Shown here piece by piece: positions 1-8,959 of a DNA stretch of 64,000 nucleotides (its first letter is position 1; every line of letters begins with the position of its first letter). The translations under genes were made by a program, and so were the position numbers. Under the pieces are notes generated by a model that saw only the letters and a list, made by a program, of their open reading frames with translations, was not told the DNA's origin and did not search any database. The stretch is from Rhodobacter capsulatus (GTDB lineage: Bacteria; Pseudomonadota; Alphaproteobacteria; Rhodobacterales; Rhodobacteraceae), in assembly GCF_005144475.1 (NCBI RefSeq), contig NZ_SWJZ01000022.1, positions 1 to 64,000 of the forward strand, in the 5' to 3' direction.

Positions 1-200
1 GCAAAGTCCTTTTCCACCACCGCAATCGACAGCCCGGGCTGCGCCTGCTTCAGGTAATAGGCGGTCCAAAGCCCGGTGAAGCCCGCACCGACGATGCAAA
101 CGTCAACGTCGATATCCCCGGGCAGGGGCGCGCGGCAGGGCGGAACACCGCCCATATCGGCGAACCAGAAGGAAACATCGCCGTTCTTCGGTGCCCTCAT
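1..200 (-). CDS. FAD-dependent amine/amino-acid oxidoreductase (3' end outside window)
   Basis: The first 66 codons are visible, starting at the ATG complementary to 198-200; the rest lies beyond the window edge. The N-terminus shows a dinucleotide-binding motif, VCIVGAGFTG, about 35 residues in, followed by a helix and an acidic strand end (VVEKDF). This is the usual start of DAO-type FAD oxidoreductases such as glycine or gamma-glutamylputrescine oxidases. It is the last visible gene of a minus-strand run with a polyamine ABC importer, so an amine substrate is plausible but inferred. A second FAD oxidase of the same broad family lies at 10,933-12,234. Confidence 0.8.
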   Translation of the reverse strand, partial: MRAPKNGDVSFWFADMGGVPPCRAPLPGDIDVDVCIVGAGFTGLWTAYYLKQAQPGLSIAVVEKDF

Positions 201-244
201 GGCTGTTTTCCCATCCTTGGCCTGCGCAGGGCTGTCCTGCCGCA

Positions 245-715
245 TCATGCCGCCTGCGATCTGTGAACCTCGTAGCAGGACACCAGCACGCCGCCCTCGA
301 TATCGTCAACGGTGCCGATGAACAGCGACCGGTTGAGCCAGTCATGCTGGCCGGTCGGGGCGATGAAGGCCGGGCGGGTGACCAGGTAATCCCGGCCACG
401 GGGACCGAACTCCGGGGCATCGTAAAGCCCGTGGTTATGCACGACGATGATCGTGCCATCCTCGGCGCGGATGCGATACAGCGCATCGACTTCGCAAATG
501 CCATCGGGGCGCAGCACCGAGATATCGGCACCAGAGCCGATCACCGCGCCGCGGATGTTGCGGCCGACAAAGCACCCGCCAGTGATCGGATAGTTCCGCC
601 GCAGCCCGCCTGCGCAGGCGCCCATCTCTTCGTCGGGGCCAAGCGTCACCGCCAGTCGCAGCGCGAGGCGCAGCCCAAAGCGGGCGCTGTCGTCGTCAAG
701 GGTGGGAAACATCAT
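245..715 (-). CDS. DUF3237 domain protein
   Basis: The 156-residue protein matches the DUF3237 family in length and pattern: an N-terminal strand region, a G-R-N-I-R-G segment, a D-G-I-C-E-V-D-A-L-Y-R stretch followed by 'DGTIIVVHNHG', and a C-terminal domain ending in a Y-E-V strand. The family is thought to form a small beta-barrel and has no firmly established reaction. The start ATG overlaps the stop of the upstream esterase (ATGATG), and GGAGAG lies just upstream, so the two are probably translationally coupled. Members often sit beside esterases and oxidoreductases of small-molecule catabolism, as here. Confidence 0.8.
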   Translation of the reverse strand: MMFPTLDDDSARFGLRLALRLAVTLGPDEEMGACAGGLRRNYPITGGCFVGRNIRGAVIGSGADISVLRPDGICEVDALYRIRAEDGTIIVVHNHGLYDAPEFGPRGRDYLVTRPAFIAPTGQHDWLNRSLFIGTVDDIEGGVLVSCYEVHRSQAA

Positions 716-2349
716 GCGTTGCTCTCCTTTTGGGCGCCGGCACAGGGGGCGGCATTGCGGCCGACGAACGTCGTGCCAAGCGTCTCGTTCCAGAAATCCT
801 GTCGCGCGCCCAATGGCTTGCAGGTGACATGGCTTTCTACCGGATCGAAGATCATCGTCGCGCGGTCGGCCGGATCAAAGCGCGGCCAGTCCGGCAGGCA
901 GGGCGCGGCGGGACTGCCGTCGCGGATAAAGGCGAGCAGCGCGCCGGCCATCTCGGCGCAAAGCCGGTCGCGCAGGGCGACGGCATCGGGGCCGCTCGCA
1001 GGGCCGATCAACTCCTCGCTGCAAGCTTCATGCGGGCGGGCGAAGAAGAACGGCAGGTCGGCCGCATGCATCGCCTTGCGGGTCTCGTCCACCTCCAGAT
1101 CGAAGCGATACATCCAGACCTTTGCGCCACGTGCGGCGGCGCGTTCGGCAAACCACGTCACCGGCAGGGTGAAGCCGCAGTCCGATATCAGATGCATCGC
1201 CTGCACGCCGGGCGGCTCGGTCGGGAAGAATTGCGCATAGGCCGCGACCGCGGCGGCCTGCGTCTTGTCCGACAGGAAGCCGAAGCGTTCGGCAATCCAG
1301 GCCGGGTTGCGCTCCAGCAATTCGGGGTTCCAACTCAGCCACAGCCCGGCCTCGTAATTGGTATAGCCGATCATCAGGTCGATCCCGTCGAGCGCGCCCG
1401 CCGAGACTGCCGCCAGCGGCTCTTGTGCCCAGGTCTCCCCGTCAAGCCCGGGGTAGAACTGCCCGTCGAGGCCGAAGAGCTCCTCGCCACAGGGAATGGC
1501 GCCGATGCGGGCGCACAGGTCATGCCCGGAAAGACCGGTCAAAGCCGCAGCCGTATCGATCCCGGCGCGGGTCATCACGTCAAGGCTGATCGCCCGGACC
1601 GTTTGCGGATCATGGCGATAGGCCGGGCCGTCGCCACCGATCCCGGCAGGGCCGATGACATCGCTCATCACCACGGCGCGGCGGATCATCCCGCGCAACC
1701 GTCCTGACACCAGATGCCAGCTGACATCCATGCCGCCCGCGGATTCCCCGCCCAGCGTGATGTTCTCGGGATCGCCCCCGAAAGCGGCGATGTTGTCGCG
1801 GATCCAGTGCAGTGCCAGAAACTGATCGCGCAGCCCGTTGTTGAACGCGCCGCGATACTCCGGTCCAAGGATCGGTTCCACATCCATGAAACCGAAGGCC
1901 CCCAGCCGGTAATTCAGCGACACGACGACGATATCGCCCAGCCTGCACAGCGCGTCGCCGTGATAGATCGGCAGGCGGCTGCTTTCCAGATGGTTCGCGC
2001 CGCCATGAATCCAGACATAGACCGGGCGCAGGCCCCCATCGAGCGCGGGGGTCCAGACGTTCAGCGTCAGACAATCCTCGTCGCCGACGACAGTCACCGG
2101 TCCCTCGGGCGGCACGTCGTAAAAATCGACGGGCGGGCCCATCTCGGGCATGTAGACCTGAACCGCCGCCGCACCGAAACGCGTGGCCTCGCGCGGCGCG
2201 GTCCAGGGCCGGACCGGACGGGGCGGACGAAACCGCAGATCACCGACGGGCGGTTCGGCATAGGGAATGCCAAGGAAAGCAAGGCAGCCGTTTTCAGCCT
2301 GCGTGCCGCAAAGCGGCCCGCTTCGGGTCTGCACGAAAGGGGAGGACAT
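712..2349 (-). CDS. Type-B carboxylesterase / lipase family hydrolase
   Basis: The 545 residues cover a full type-B carboxylesterase. Visible motifs are the EDCLTLNVW signature (about 91-99), the oxyanion HGG (115-117) and the nucleophile elbow GGESAGG with Ser203. The family hydrolyses carboxylic esters with a Ser-His-Glu/Asp triad. No signal peptide is seen, so the enzyme is probably cytoplasmic. It lies directly after the polyamine-binding protein gene in the same direction, separated by a hairpin, and is coupled to the DUF3237 gene downstream. The substrate cannot be read from sequence; an ester or amide-like conjugate imported by the neighbouring system is only a guess. Confidence 0.88.
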   Translation of the reverse strand: MSSPFVQTRSGPLCGTQAENGCLAFLGIPYAEPPVGDLRFRPPRPVRPWTAPREATRFGAAAVQVYMPEMGPPVDFYDVPPEGPVTVVGDEDCLTLNVWTPALDGGLRPVYVWIHGGANHLESSRLPIYHGDALCRLGDIVVVSLNYRLGAFGFMDVEPILGPEYRGAFNNGLRDQFLALHWIRDNIAAFGGDPENITLGGESAGGMDVSWHLVSGRLRGMIRRAVVMSDVIGPAGIGGDGPAYRHDPQTVRAISLDVMTRAGIDTAAALTGLSGHDLCARIGAIPCGEELFGLDGQFYPGLDGETWAQEPLAAVSAGALDGIDLMIGYTNYEAGLWLSWNPELLERNPAWIAERFGFLSDKTQAAAVAAYAQFFPTEPPGVQAMHLISDCGFTLPVTWFAERAAARGAKVWMYRFDLEVDETRKAMHAADLPFFFARPHEACSEELIGPASGPDAVALRDRLCAEMAGALLAFIRDGSPAAPCLPDWPRFDPADRATMIFDPVESHVTCKPLGARQDFWNETLGTTFVGRNAAPCAGAQKESNA

Positions 2350-2373
2350 GTCGGGCTCCGCAGAGGGGATGAG

Positions 2374-2396
2374 GCCGGAGGGAAAGCCCCTCCGGC
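2374..2396 (-). promoter_or_regulatory. Intercistronic hairpin between potF and the esterase gene
   Basis: GCCGGAGGG and CCCTCCGGC form a perfect 9-bp stem around a 5-base loop, between the potF stop and the esterase start. No U-run follows on the minus strand, so it looks like an mRNA-stabilising or attenuating stem rather than a terminator. Such stems often follow binding-protein genes of ABC operons and help raise their relative expression. Confidence 0.6.
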
Positions 2397-2430
2397 AGAT
2401 GATCTTGGGCGTCCGGGGCAGAACCCGCCT

Positions 2431-3516
2431 TCAGTTGGCGGTGCGGAACCGGGTCCATTCGCGGTTCAAAAGCCGCGTCACCTTGGGGTTTTCGGCGCTG
2501 CCGGTGAACAGCCGCTGCATCGTCGCGTCATCGGGGAACATCACCGGATCATTCGCCATCTCGGGCGGCAGCAAGGCGCGCGAGCCCTCGACGCCATTGG
2601 CATAGCCCAGCGTCAGCGACATCACCGAGGCCTGCTTGGGATCAAGCAGATGGTTGATGAAGGCGTTTCCGGCCGCCGGATTGGGGGCGTTCTTCGGGAT
2701 GGCGAGGGCGGAAATCCAGGCCAGCGTCCCCTCTTTCGGGATCACATAGGTGATGTGCTGGCCATTGCCCGCCTCGGTCGCGCGCATCCTTGCACCGATC
2801 AGATCGCCCGAAAAGCCGATGGCCAGACAGATGTCGCCATTGGCCATGTCGGTCATCATCCGGCCCTTGTCGAGCGTGACATAGGGGCGGATCTGCGCCA
2901 GCACCTCCATCGCCTGCCTGATCTCGTCGGGGTCGGTCGTTTCGGGGTTCAGCCCCAGATAATTCAGCGTGATCGGCACGATGTCGGTCGGGCTGTCGAC
3001 CATCGCGATGCCGCAGTCCTTCAGCTTCGCGGCATTTTCCGGTTTGAAGATCAAGTCATAACTGTCAAGCGGGGCATCGGGCAGCAGCGCCTTGACCTTG
3101 TCGAGATTGTAGCCAAGCCCGGTCGTCCCCCAACCGCCGATCGCGGCATATTCCAGCGTCGGATCGCTTTTCTTCAGCAACTCCAGAAGCGCGGGGATCT
3201 GTTTGTCGTAATTCGGGATCAGGCTCTTGTCGAGTTTCTCCAGCGCGCCGGCCTGAATTTCGCGCATCAGGAACGGCGAGGCCGAGGGCACGATGAAATC
3301 ATAGCCGGTGTCCCCCGACAGCAGCCGGGTTTCCAGCGTTTCATCGGAATCATAGCTGTCATAGACCGTCTTCAGGCCGGTTGCAGCGGTGAAATCGTCA
3401 AGGATCTGCGGCGCGAACAGATCCTGCCAGGCGTAGATATGCAGCCTGTCCTGCTGCGCCATCGCGGGCAAGCTCAGGCAGGCGAAAGCGCCAGCCAGGA
3501 GGAGAGCTTTTTGCAT
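2431..3516 (-). CDS. potF: Polyamine (spermidine/putrescine-type) ABC transporter substrate-binding protein
   Basis: The chosen ATG (complement of 3514-3516) gives 361 residues with a typical signal peptide ending in AMA-Q and AAAGGATG upstream; longer in-frame starts would place coding sequence before the signal peptide. The mature protein begins RLHIYAWQDLF and shows the PotD/PotF layout: a YDSYDSDETLE segment, a 'YDFIVPS' strand and a Y-A-N-G-V-E-G-S motif near the C-terminus. It should capture a polyamine or related cation in the periplasm and pass it to PotH/PotI. Its gene is separated from the permease genes by an outer-membrane protein gene, which is unusual. Confidence 0.9.
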   Translation of the reverse strand: MQKALLLAGAFACLSLPAMAQQDRLHIYAWQDLFAPQILDDFTAATGLKTVYDSYDSDETLETRLLSGDTGYDFIVPSASPFLMREIQAGALEKLDKSLIPNYDKQIPALLELLKKSDPTLEYAAIGGWGTTGLGYNLDKVKALLPDAPLDSYDLIFKPENAAKLKDCGIAMVDSPTDIVPITLNYLGLNPETTDPDEIRQAMEVLAQIRPYVTLDKGRMMTDMANGDICLAIGFSGDLIGARMRATEAGNGQHITYVIPKEGTLAWISALAIPKNAPNPAAGNAFINHLLDPKQASVMSLTLGYANGVEGSRALLPPEMANDPVMFPDDATMQRLFTGSAENPKVTRLLNREWTRFRTAN

Positions 3517-3539
3517 CGGATCATCCTTTCTTTGGTGGT

Positions 3540-4247
3540 TCAGCTCTTCGGTCCGAAGAGGCTGGCGAAATCGGTATCCCAGGACAGGGAGACACCAAGG
3601 ATATCCTTGGAAAAGTTGGAATCGTAATATGTTGCCTTGACCGACAGGCTGTCGGTCAACTGCTGTTTCACACCGAAGTTCCAATCATTGTTGGCATCGG
3701 CGGAATTGGTCATCCACTCATAGCTCAGCGTTGTTTTCGGGGTCAGGTCGTAGCTCGCATGGACGCCGTAGACCTGCTCGTCATCATAGGTCCCGCCTTG
3801 GGCCAGCCGCAGTTTGCCCCCGACAAGGAAGGCGTCGGTAAGGTGATAATCGACAATGCCGATGAATTCGTCATAATCGAAGCCGGTGTGATCGTAATAA
3901 TACCGGTAATAGCTGAGGTCATAGGAGACTTTCTGAAAGCCGCCACGATAGCCGATATAGGCGTCGAATTCGAAATTGTCGTCCAGACCGAATTCGGAAT
4001 AATCCATCTGCGAGGTCCACAGCCCCGCATAAAGCCCATTCGCCCAATTATGCTCGACATAGGCCTGAAAGGCCGGTTGTTCATGGTTCTGACTGACCGA
4101 ATAAAGGACGTAATCCGAATTCAGCGAAACGCCGACAAAGGTCATCCCGGTGGCGGGAAACGGTTCGGCGGCATCCTGTGCAAAGCCTGCACCGGCAGAT
4201 AGAAAGGCGGTCGCTGCCGCACAGGCAAACGTCTGGAGGTGTTTCAT
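3540..4247 (-). CDS. TorF-family (Gcw_chp) outer-membrane porin-like protein
   Basis: The 235-residue protein has a cleavable signal peptide (cut near GAGFA-Q) followed by alternating aromatic-rich beta strands: a 'VSLNSDYVLYSVSQN' opening, YIGYRGGF, YDLSYYRYYYD, YHLTDAFLVGGK and a final strand ending at FASLFGPKS. This is the pattern of the TIGR02001/Gcw_chp putative porin family, including the short N-terminal 'S-x-D-Y' strand and about 8-12 strands. It lies between the permease and binding-protein genes of the polyamine importer, 23 bp upstream of potF, so it may supply the matching outer-membrane channel. Specificity for polyamines is inferred from position only. Confidence 0.82.
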   Translation of the reverse strand: MKHLQTFACAAATAFLSAGAGFAQDAAEPFPATGMTFVGVSLNSDYVLYSVSQNHEQPAFQAYVEHNWANGLYAGLWTSQMDYSEFGLDDNFEFDAYIGYRGGFQKVSYDLSYYRYYYDHTGFDYDEFIGIVDYHLTDAFLVGGKLRLAQGGTYDDEQVYGVHASYDLTPKTTLSYEWMTNSADANNDWNFGVKQQLTDSLSVKATYYDSNFSKDILGVSLSWDTDFASLFGPKS

Positions 4248-4355
4248 GTGGTCCCTGTCGTTTTTTATGGTGTCGTCTTGTTCTGGTGCCGTGGGGGATC
4301 GGACTGCGGGGTATCGGGCCTCCTTGCCGGGAAAAGCGGGTGGGGTGTCGGGCGG

Positions 4356-5171
4356 TCAGGTTTCGTCTTGCCGGGCCAGTCGGCTGGCCCGTACCGCCGC
4401 ATGACGGGTGATCAGCGAGGAAACGATGACCCCCAGCGTCACGATGCCGATGATCAGGGTGGAAAGCGCGTTGATCTGCGGCGAGACGCCGGTCCGCACT
4501 GCCGAAAACAACCGCACCGGCAAGGTGGTCGCCTCCGGCCCCGCGATGAAGGCAGCCATCACCAGATCGTCCAGTGACATCGAGAACGCCAGCAGCCAGG
4601 CCGAGATCACCGCCGGGGCGATGATCGGCAGCGTCACCAGCCGGAAGGCCGCAAAGGGCGTGCAGCCCAGATCGAGGGCGGCTTCCTCCATCGCGCGGTC
4701 GTGGCTGGCAAGGCGGGCCGAAACGACGACGCAGACAAAGCACATCAGCAAGGTGGTCTGCGCCACCACGAGCGTCGCCTGCCCCCGGTTCACCCCGGTC
4801 GCGATGAACAAGAGCAGCATCGACAGCGCGGTGATCACCTCGGGCATCACGAGGGGCGCAAAGATCATCCCCTGAAACACCGTGCGCCCCAGAAACTTGC
4901 CGGCCCGCACAAGCACATAGGCGGCCATTGTCCCCAGCACGACCGACAGCGTCGCCGCCGCCAGCGCCACCCGCAGCGAAATCATCGCCGCGGTGATGAA
5001 CTGGTCATCGTGAAACAGCGCCGCATACCACCTGGTCGAGAACCCGCCCCAGACCGTGACCAGCCGCGAGGCGTTGAAGCTGTAGAGGACCAGAACCACC
5101 ATCGGCAGATAGAGGAAGGCCAGCCCCAGCATCAACGAGGTGATATTGAACCAGCTTGGTGCGCGTCTCAT
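4356..5171 (-). CDS. potI: Polyamine ABC transporter permease, PotC/PotI type
   Basis: The 271 residues contain about six transmembrane segments beginning with 'SLMLGLAFLYLPMVVLVLYS'. The EAA loop that docks on the ATPase reads EEAALDLGCTPFAAF, at about residues 160-180. The size and motif placement fit the shorter inner-membrane permease of Pot systems. The start ATG overlaps the PotH stop (ATGA), indicating coupled translation. A 108-bp gap with no clear terminator separates it from the porin gene downstream. With PotH it forms the membrane channel energised by PotG. Confidence 0.92.
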   Translation of the reverse strand: MRRAPSWFNITSLMLGLAFLYLPMVVLVLYSFNASRLVTVWGGFSTRWYAALFHDDQFITAAMISLRVALAAATLSVVLGTMAAYVLVRAGKFLGRTVFQGMIFAPLVMPEVITALSMLLLFIATGVNRGQATLVVAQTTLLMCFVCVVVSARLASHDRAMEEAALDLGCTPFAAFRLVTLPIIAPAVISAWLLAFSMSLDDLVMAAFIAGPEATTLPVRLFSAVRTGVSPQINALSTLIIGIVTLGVIVSSLITRHAAVRASRLARQDET

Positions 5172-6070
5172 TTCCGGACCTCCTCCGCTTGCAAACGGTC
5201 CTGGGCGCGCTGAAACAGCATGATCGGCACCACGAGGATCAGCAGCAACACCACCGCCACAGCCGAAGCGACGGGCCAGTCGCGGTTCGAAAAGAACTCT
5301 TCGTAAAGCACCTTGCCGATCATCAGCGTGTTCGATCCGCCCAGGAGCGTGGGGATGACGAATTCGCCGATCGCCGGGATGAAGACGAGGAAACAGGCTG
5401 CAATCACCCCCGGTCGCGACAGCGGAACCGTCACCAGCCAGAACGCCTTGAGCCGCGAACAGCCCAGATCCTGCGCCGCTTCCAGCAGCGATTCATCGAG
5501 CTTTTCCAGCGTCGCAAAGAGCGGCAGCACCATGAAGGGCAGATAGGCGTAAACGATGCCCACATAGACCGCGAAGGGCGTGTTGAGGATATGCAGCGGC
5601 GCGGTGATCGCGCCGATCCTTTGCAGGACCTGGTTCACCAGCCCCTCGTTCGACAGGATGCCGATCCAAGAATAGATCCGGATCAGAAACGAGGTCCAGA
5701 ACGGCAGCACGACCAGCAGCAGCATCACGCTGCGCCAGCGATCGGGCAGCCGCGCCAGCGCATAGGCGATCGGATAGGCCACGATCAGGGTGAACAGGGT
5801 GGCGATCAGCGCCGTCTTGACGCTGGAGACATAGGCCTTCCAGTAAAGATCGTCTTCGGTCAGGAAGACATAATTGTCGAAGTTGAGCTGCGACAGGCTC
5901 TCGCGCAGCGCCGCGAGGTCGCCGGACAGATCGAAGGTCGGCGCATAGGGCGGGATTGCGGTTGCGGCTTGCGAGAGCGAGATCTTGACAGCGATCAGCA
6001 CGGGAACTGCAAACAGCAGCAACAGCCAGAAGAACGGGATCGCGATAAGGGCGGTGCGGCGCAGGGTCAT
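5168..6070 (-). CDS. potH: Polyamine ABC transporter permease, PotB/PotH type
   Basis: The 300-residue protein opens with an N-terminal membrane anchor, then a periplasmic stretch of about 70 residues, then five further hydrophobic segments. The EAA loop reads LEAAQDLGCSRLKAFWLV. The long first periplasmic loop is typical of PotB/PotH rather than PotC/PotI. Its gene begins 4 bp after the PotG stop and overlaps PotI by 4 bp, so G-H-I are translated as a block. It should form the inner-membrane translocation path for a polyamine-like substrate. Confidence 0.92.
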   Translation of the reverse strand: MTLRRTALIAIPFFWLLLLFAVPVLIAVKISLSQAATAIPPYAPTFDLSGDLAALRESLSQLNFDNYVFLTEDDLYWKAYVSSVKTALIATLFTLIVAYPIAYALARLPDRWRSVMLLLVVLPFWTSFLIRIYSWIGILSNEGLVNQVLQRIGAITAPLHILNTPFAVYVGIVYAYLPFMVLPLFATLEKLDESLLEAAQDLGCSRLKAFWLVTVPLSRPGVIAACFLVFIPAIGEFVIPTLLGGSNTLMIGKVLYEEFFSNRDWPVASAVAVVLLLILVVPIMLFQRAQDRLQAEEVRK

Positions 6071-6074
6071 CGCA

Positions 6075-7217
6075 TCACCGTGTCAGGATCAGGCCGGCGG
6101 TGTCGGTCCACGACAGCCAGACCGTATCGCCCCAGGTGAAGGCGCGGCGCGAAAGACGCTGGGCATTGGTCATCTGCGCCTTGACGCGCTGCCCGCCCGC
6201 CAGCTCGACATGATAGGTCGAGACATTGCCGACATAGGCGATGTCGATGATCTTGCCGCCAAAGCAGTTCGCCCGTTCGGTCGAAGGCTCGGCCGAGACA
6301 TAGATCTTTTCCGGGCGCAGGGCGTAAAAGACCTTTTGGGTCTTGCGCAGGGTCTTGTCCGTCACGGCGCGGATCGGTGGTTGTCCTTGCGCGAAGGTGA
6401 TGGCGAAGGCGCCGGTTCCGGCCCGGTCGGGCGTGCCCTCGATCACGTTCACCTCGCCGACGAAATCAGCGACATAGACCGAATTCGGCGTCTCGTAGAT
6501 GCCCGCGGGTGTTGCCACCTGAATCAGCTGGCCATGATCCATCACCGCGATCCGGCTGGCGACGGTCATCGCCTCTTCCTGATCATGGGTGACGATGACG
6601 AAGGTCGTGCCGGTGCGTTCCTGAATGTCCATCAGTTCGAACTGGGTTTCCTGCCGCAGCTTCTTGTCGAGTGCCGCCAGCGGCTCATCGAGCAAAAGCA
6701 GTTTCGGCGCGCGGGCGAGCGCGCGCGCCAGGGCGACGCGCTGACGTTGCCCGCCGGAAATCTGTTCCGGCTTGCGGCGGGCGAATTTTTCCAGCCGCGT
6801 CAGGCGCAGCATTTCCTCGACCCGTGCGGCGATCAGATCGCGTTTCATCCCCGCGCGACGCAGCCCGAAGGCGATGTTGTCCCAGACATTGAGATGCGGA
6901 AACAGCGCGTAGCTCTGAAACATCATGTTGACCGGGCGTTCGTAGGGCGGCACCGGACCGATGTCGTTGCCGTCCAGAAAGATCGTCCCGGCACTTGGCG
7001 CCTCGAACCCGGCCAGCATCCGCATCATCGTCGTCTTGCCGCAGCCCGACGGGCCCAGCAGGGCGAAGAACTCGCGCGGGTAGATCGACAGGTTCAGGTT
7101 TTCGATGGCGGTATAGGTGCCGAACCTCTTCGTCACGTTCTCGAAGCGGATCAGGGGGGATGCCGCAGGATCATCCCAAGGGGCGAAGGTCGGGGAACTG
7201 GAGGTCGATGGGGCCAT
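6075..7217 (-). CDS. potG: Polyamine ABC transporter ATP-binding protein
   Basis: Starting at the ATG complementary to 7215-7217 the protein has 380 residues, as expected for PotA/PotG. It shows Walker A (GPSGCGKTT), the signature ISGGQRQRVALARAL, Walker B (LLLLDEPLAALD), a switch histidine (VTHDQEEA) and a C-terminal TOBE-like beta domain from about residue 270. It should hydrolyse ATP on the cytoplasmic face for PotH/PotI. The frame stays open far upstream, but that part is low-complexity antisense of the amidohydrolase gene and was not accepted. The ribosome binding site at the chosen start is weak. Confidence 0.93.
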   Translation of the reverse strand: MAPSTSSSPTFAPWDDPAASPLIRFENVTKRFGTYTAIENLNLSIYPREFFALLGPSGCGKTTMMRMLAGFEAPSAGTIFLDGNDIGPVPPYERPVNMMFQSYALFPHLNVWDNIAFGLRRAGMKRDLIAARVEEMLRLTRLEKFARRKPEQISGGQRQRVALARALARAPKLLLLDEPLAALDKKLRQETQFELMDIQERTGTTFVIVTHDQEEAMTVASRIAVMDHGQLIQVATPAGIYETPNSVYVADFVGEVNVIEGTPDRAGTGAFAITFAQGQPPIRAVTDKTLRKTQKVFYALRPEKIYVSAEPSTERANCFGGKIIDIAYVGNVSTYHVELAGGQRVKAQMTNAQRLSRRAFTWGDTVWLSWTDTAGLILTR

Positions 7218-7291
7218 GGGTGCTTCAGGTCTGCTCGCTGGGGAAGGAAGCCATCGCGTGCCGCCCGCCCCGGCCGGGGCGAGCAGATCAC

Positions 7292-8959
7292 TCAGGCGCG
7301 GGAAAGGGGGGAGATCGTATCGTGGGTCACCTGTCCGTCGCAGATCGTCAGGCGGGCGGTCGTCGTGGCGATCTCGGACAGCGGACAGACGGACAGATCG
7401 CGGTCGAGCAAGGTCAGATCGGCCAGCATCCCGGGCGTCAACCTTCCGCGCTCGGCTTCGTCGAAGGCAATCCAGGCGGCGGCCCGGGTGATCGCGCCAA
7501 GCGCCGCGGCCAGACCGACGCGGTGATCGCGCGCCCCCGGCCAGTCGGGACGCGCCAAGGCCGCCTCCAGCGTGAGAAAGGGAGAAAGCGGCGCGATCGG
7601 CCAATCGGTCGAAAAGACGATCTCGGCGCCGGCATCGCGCAGATCGGCAACCGCGAAAGCGGCACTTGAACGCTGCGTGCCGATCAGGTCCAGATAGCCC
7701 TCGCCTGCCTCGGGAACATGGGTGGGCTGCGTCGAGGCGACGACCCCCCACCGGGCGAACCGGCCCAGATCCCCGGCATCGACCAGTTCGATATGCTCGA
7801 TCCGGTGGCGTGCCTCGCGCCAGCCATTCTGCCGACGCGCCACTTCGAAAGCATCCAGCACCTGCCGCACCGCGCCGTCGCCGACGCAATGCACCGCGAT
7901 CTGAAACCCCAGCCGATCCGCCTCGACGACAAGGGCGCGCAGATGATCGTCGCACAGCAACGGCGCGCCGCTGTGACCGGGCAGATGGGCGTAATCCGCC
8001 ACGAGGTTCGCTGTGCCCGACTCGATCACCCCGTCGGCAAAGATCTTGACGAAATCACAGCGCAGCATCGGCGTCGCATAGCTGCGCCGCCACCGCGCGG
8101 CCTGTGCCAGCGCCTCGGGCGACATGCCTTCGGTGATCTGAAACGGCATCCTGACCCGCACCGGCAGGCCGCGGTCGCGGTCGAGTTCGGCCAGAAGGTC
8201 CAGTTGATAAAGGCTGCCATCCATGTTCTGCACCGCCGTCAGCCCCTGCGTGGCGCAATGGAGCAGCGCCTGCCAGAGCACCTCCTTGTCGGCGGCGCGT
8301 TCGGCCTCGGTCACCTCGGGCAGCTCAAGCGGCGCCTGCGCGGCGCGGGAATGGGTTTTCGCCGCCGGGTTGCAGGCGCGCACGCTGTCGATGGCGGCAA
8401 ATTCGCGCAATTCCCCGCTGGCGCGCCCGCCGGCGTCCAGAACGATCTCGGAGCCCTCGCCGACATCTGCGCCCTGCGCGATGCCGGCCAGCTGCAGCGC
8501 CGCCGTATTGGCCCAGGCGGTGTGGTAATCAGCCGCCATCACCAGCATCGGAATATCGGGGCAAATCGCGTCAAGCGCGTGTCGGTCGAGCGGTGTCTGG
8601 CCCAGGATGCGATAATCGCAGCCGCTTGCCGCGAGAAAGCTCAGGCCGGGGCGGCTGGCACGATAGGCTGCGACGGCGGCGCGGAAGTCCGTCTGCCCCG
8701 ACACGCCGACCAGCGACAGTTGCGACAGCGACAGCCCGCCCGCAAAGAGATGCAGATGCGCGTCGTTCAAGCCGGGCAGCACCGTCGCCCCGCCGGCATC
8801 GACGACACGCGTTTGCGGTCCGATATGCCTTGCGGCCGAGCCAAGACCAAGGGCGCTGACGGTCCGGCCCGAGACGGCGATCCAGTCGGCTTCGGGGGCC
8901 CCCGGTTGCTGGGTCATAACCCGTGCATTGTGGATCACGATATCGGCGAAGCTGTTCAT
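7292..8959 (-). CDS. YtcJ-like metal-dependent amidohydrolase
   Basis: The 555-residue protein fits the YtcJ-like branch of the amidohydrolase superfamily. The metal-binding DAHLH lies at residues 66-70 (His68, His70). A long insert follows, then YHTAWANTAAL, 'IAVHCVGDGAV', RHRIEH and STDWPIAPLSPF, all characteristic of the subgroup. The C-terminus returns to the small beta-sandwich (LADLTLLD). These enzymes hydrolyse C-N bonds in amides or cyclic amides. It is the first gene of the minus-strand polyamine-import run, 74 bp before potG, so an N-acyl or cyclic amine substrate is possible but unproven. Confidence 0.88.
   Translation of the reverse strand: MNSFADIVIHNARVMTQQPGAPEADWIAVSGRTVSALGLGSAARHIGPQTRVVDAGGATVLPGLNDAHLHLFAGGLSLSQLSLVGVSGQTDFRAAVAAYRASRPGLSFLAASGCDYRILGQTPLDRHALDAICPDIPMLVMAADYHTAWANTAALQLAGIAQGADVGEGSEIVLDAGGRASGELREFAAIDSVRACNPAAKTHSRAAQAPLELPEVTEAERAADKEVLWQALLHCATQGLTAVQNMDGSLYQLDLLAELDRDRGLPVRVRMPFQITEGMSPEALAQAARWRRSYATPMLRCDFVKIFADGVIESGTANLVADYAHLPGHSGAPLLCDDHLRALVVEADRLGFQIAVHCVGDGAVRQVLDAFEVARRQNGWREARHRIEHIELVDAGDLGRFARWGVVASTQPTHVPEAGEGYLDLIGTQRSSAAFAVADLRDAGAEIVFSTDWPIAPLSPFLTLEAALARPDWPGARDHRVGLAAALGAITRAAAWIAFDEAERGRLTPGMLADLTLLDRDLSVCPLSEIATTTARLTICDGQVTHDTISPLSRA

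Noticed and set aside
2431-3684. A longer potF start
   Set aside because: It would put 56 residues before an evident signal peptide and overlap the porin gene.
6075-7955. A longer potG start giving about 626 residues
   Set aside because: The added N-terminus is Arg/Gly-rich antisense of the amidohydrolase gene and exceeds the family length by about 245 residues.
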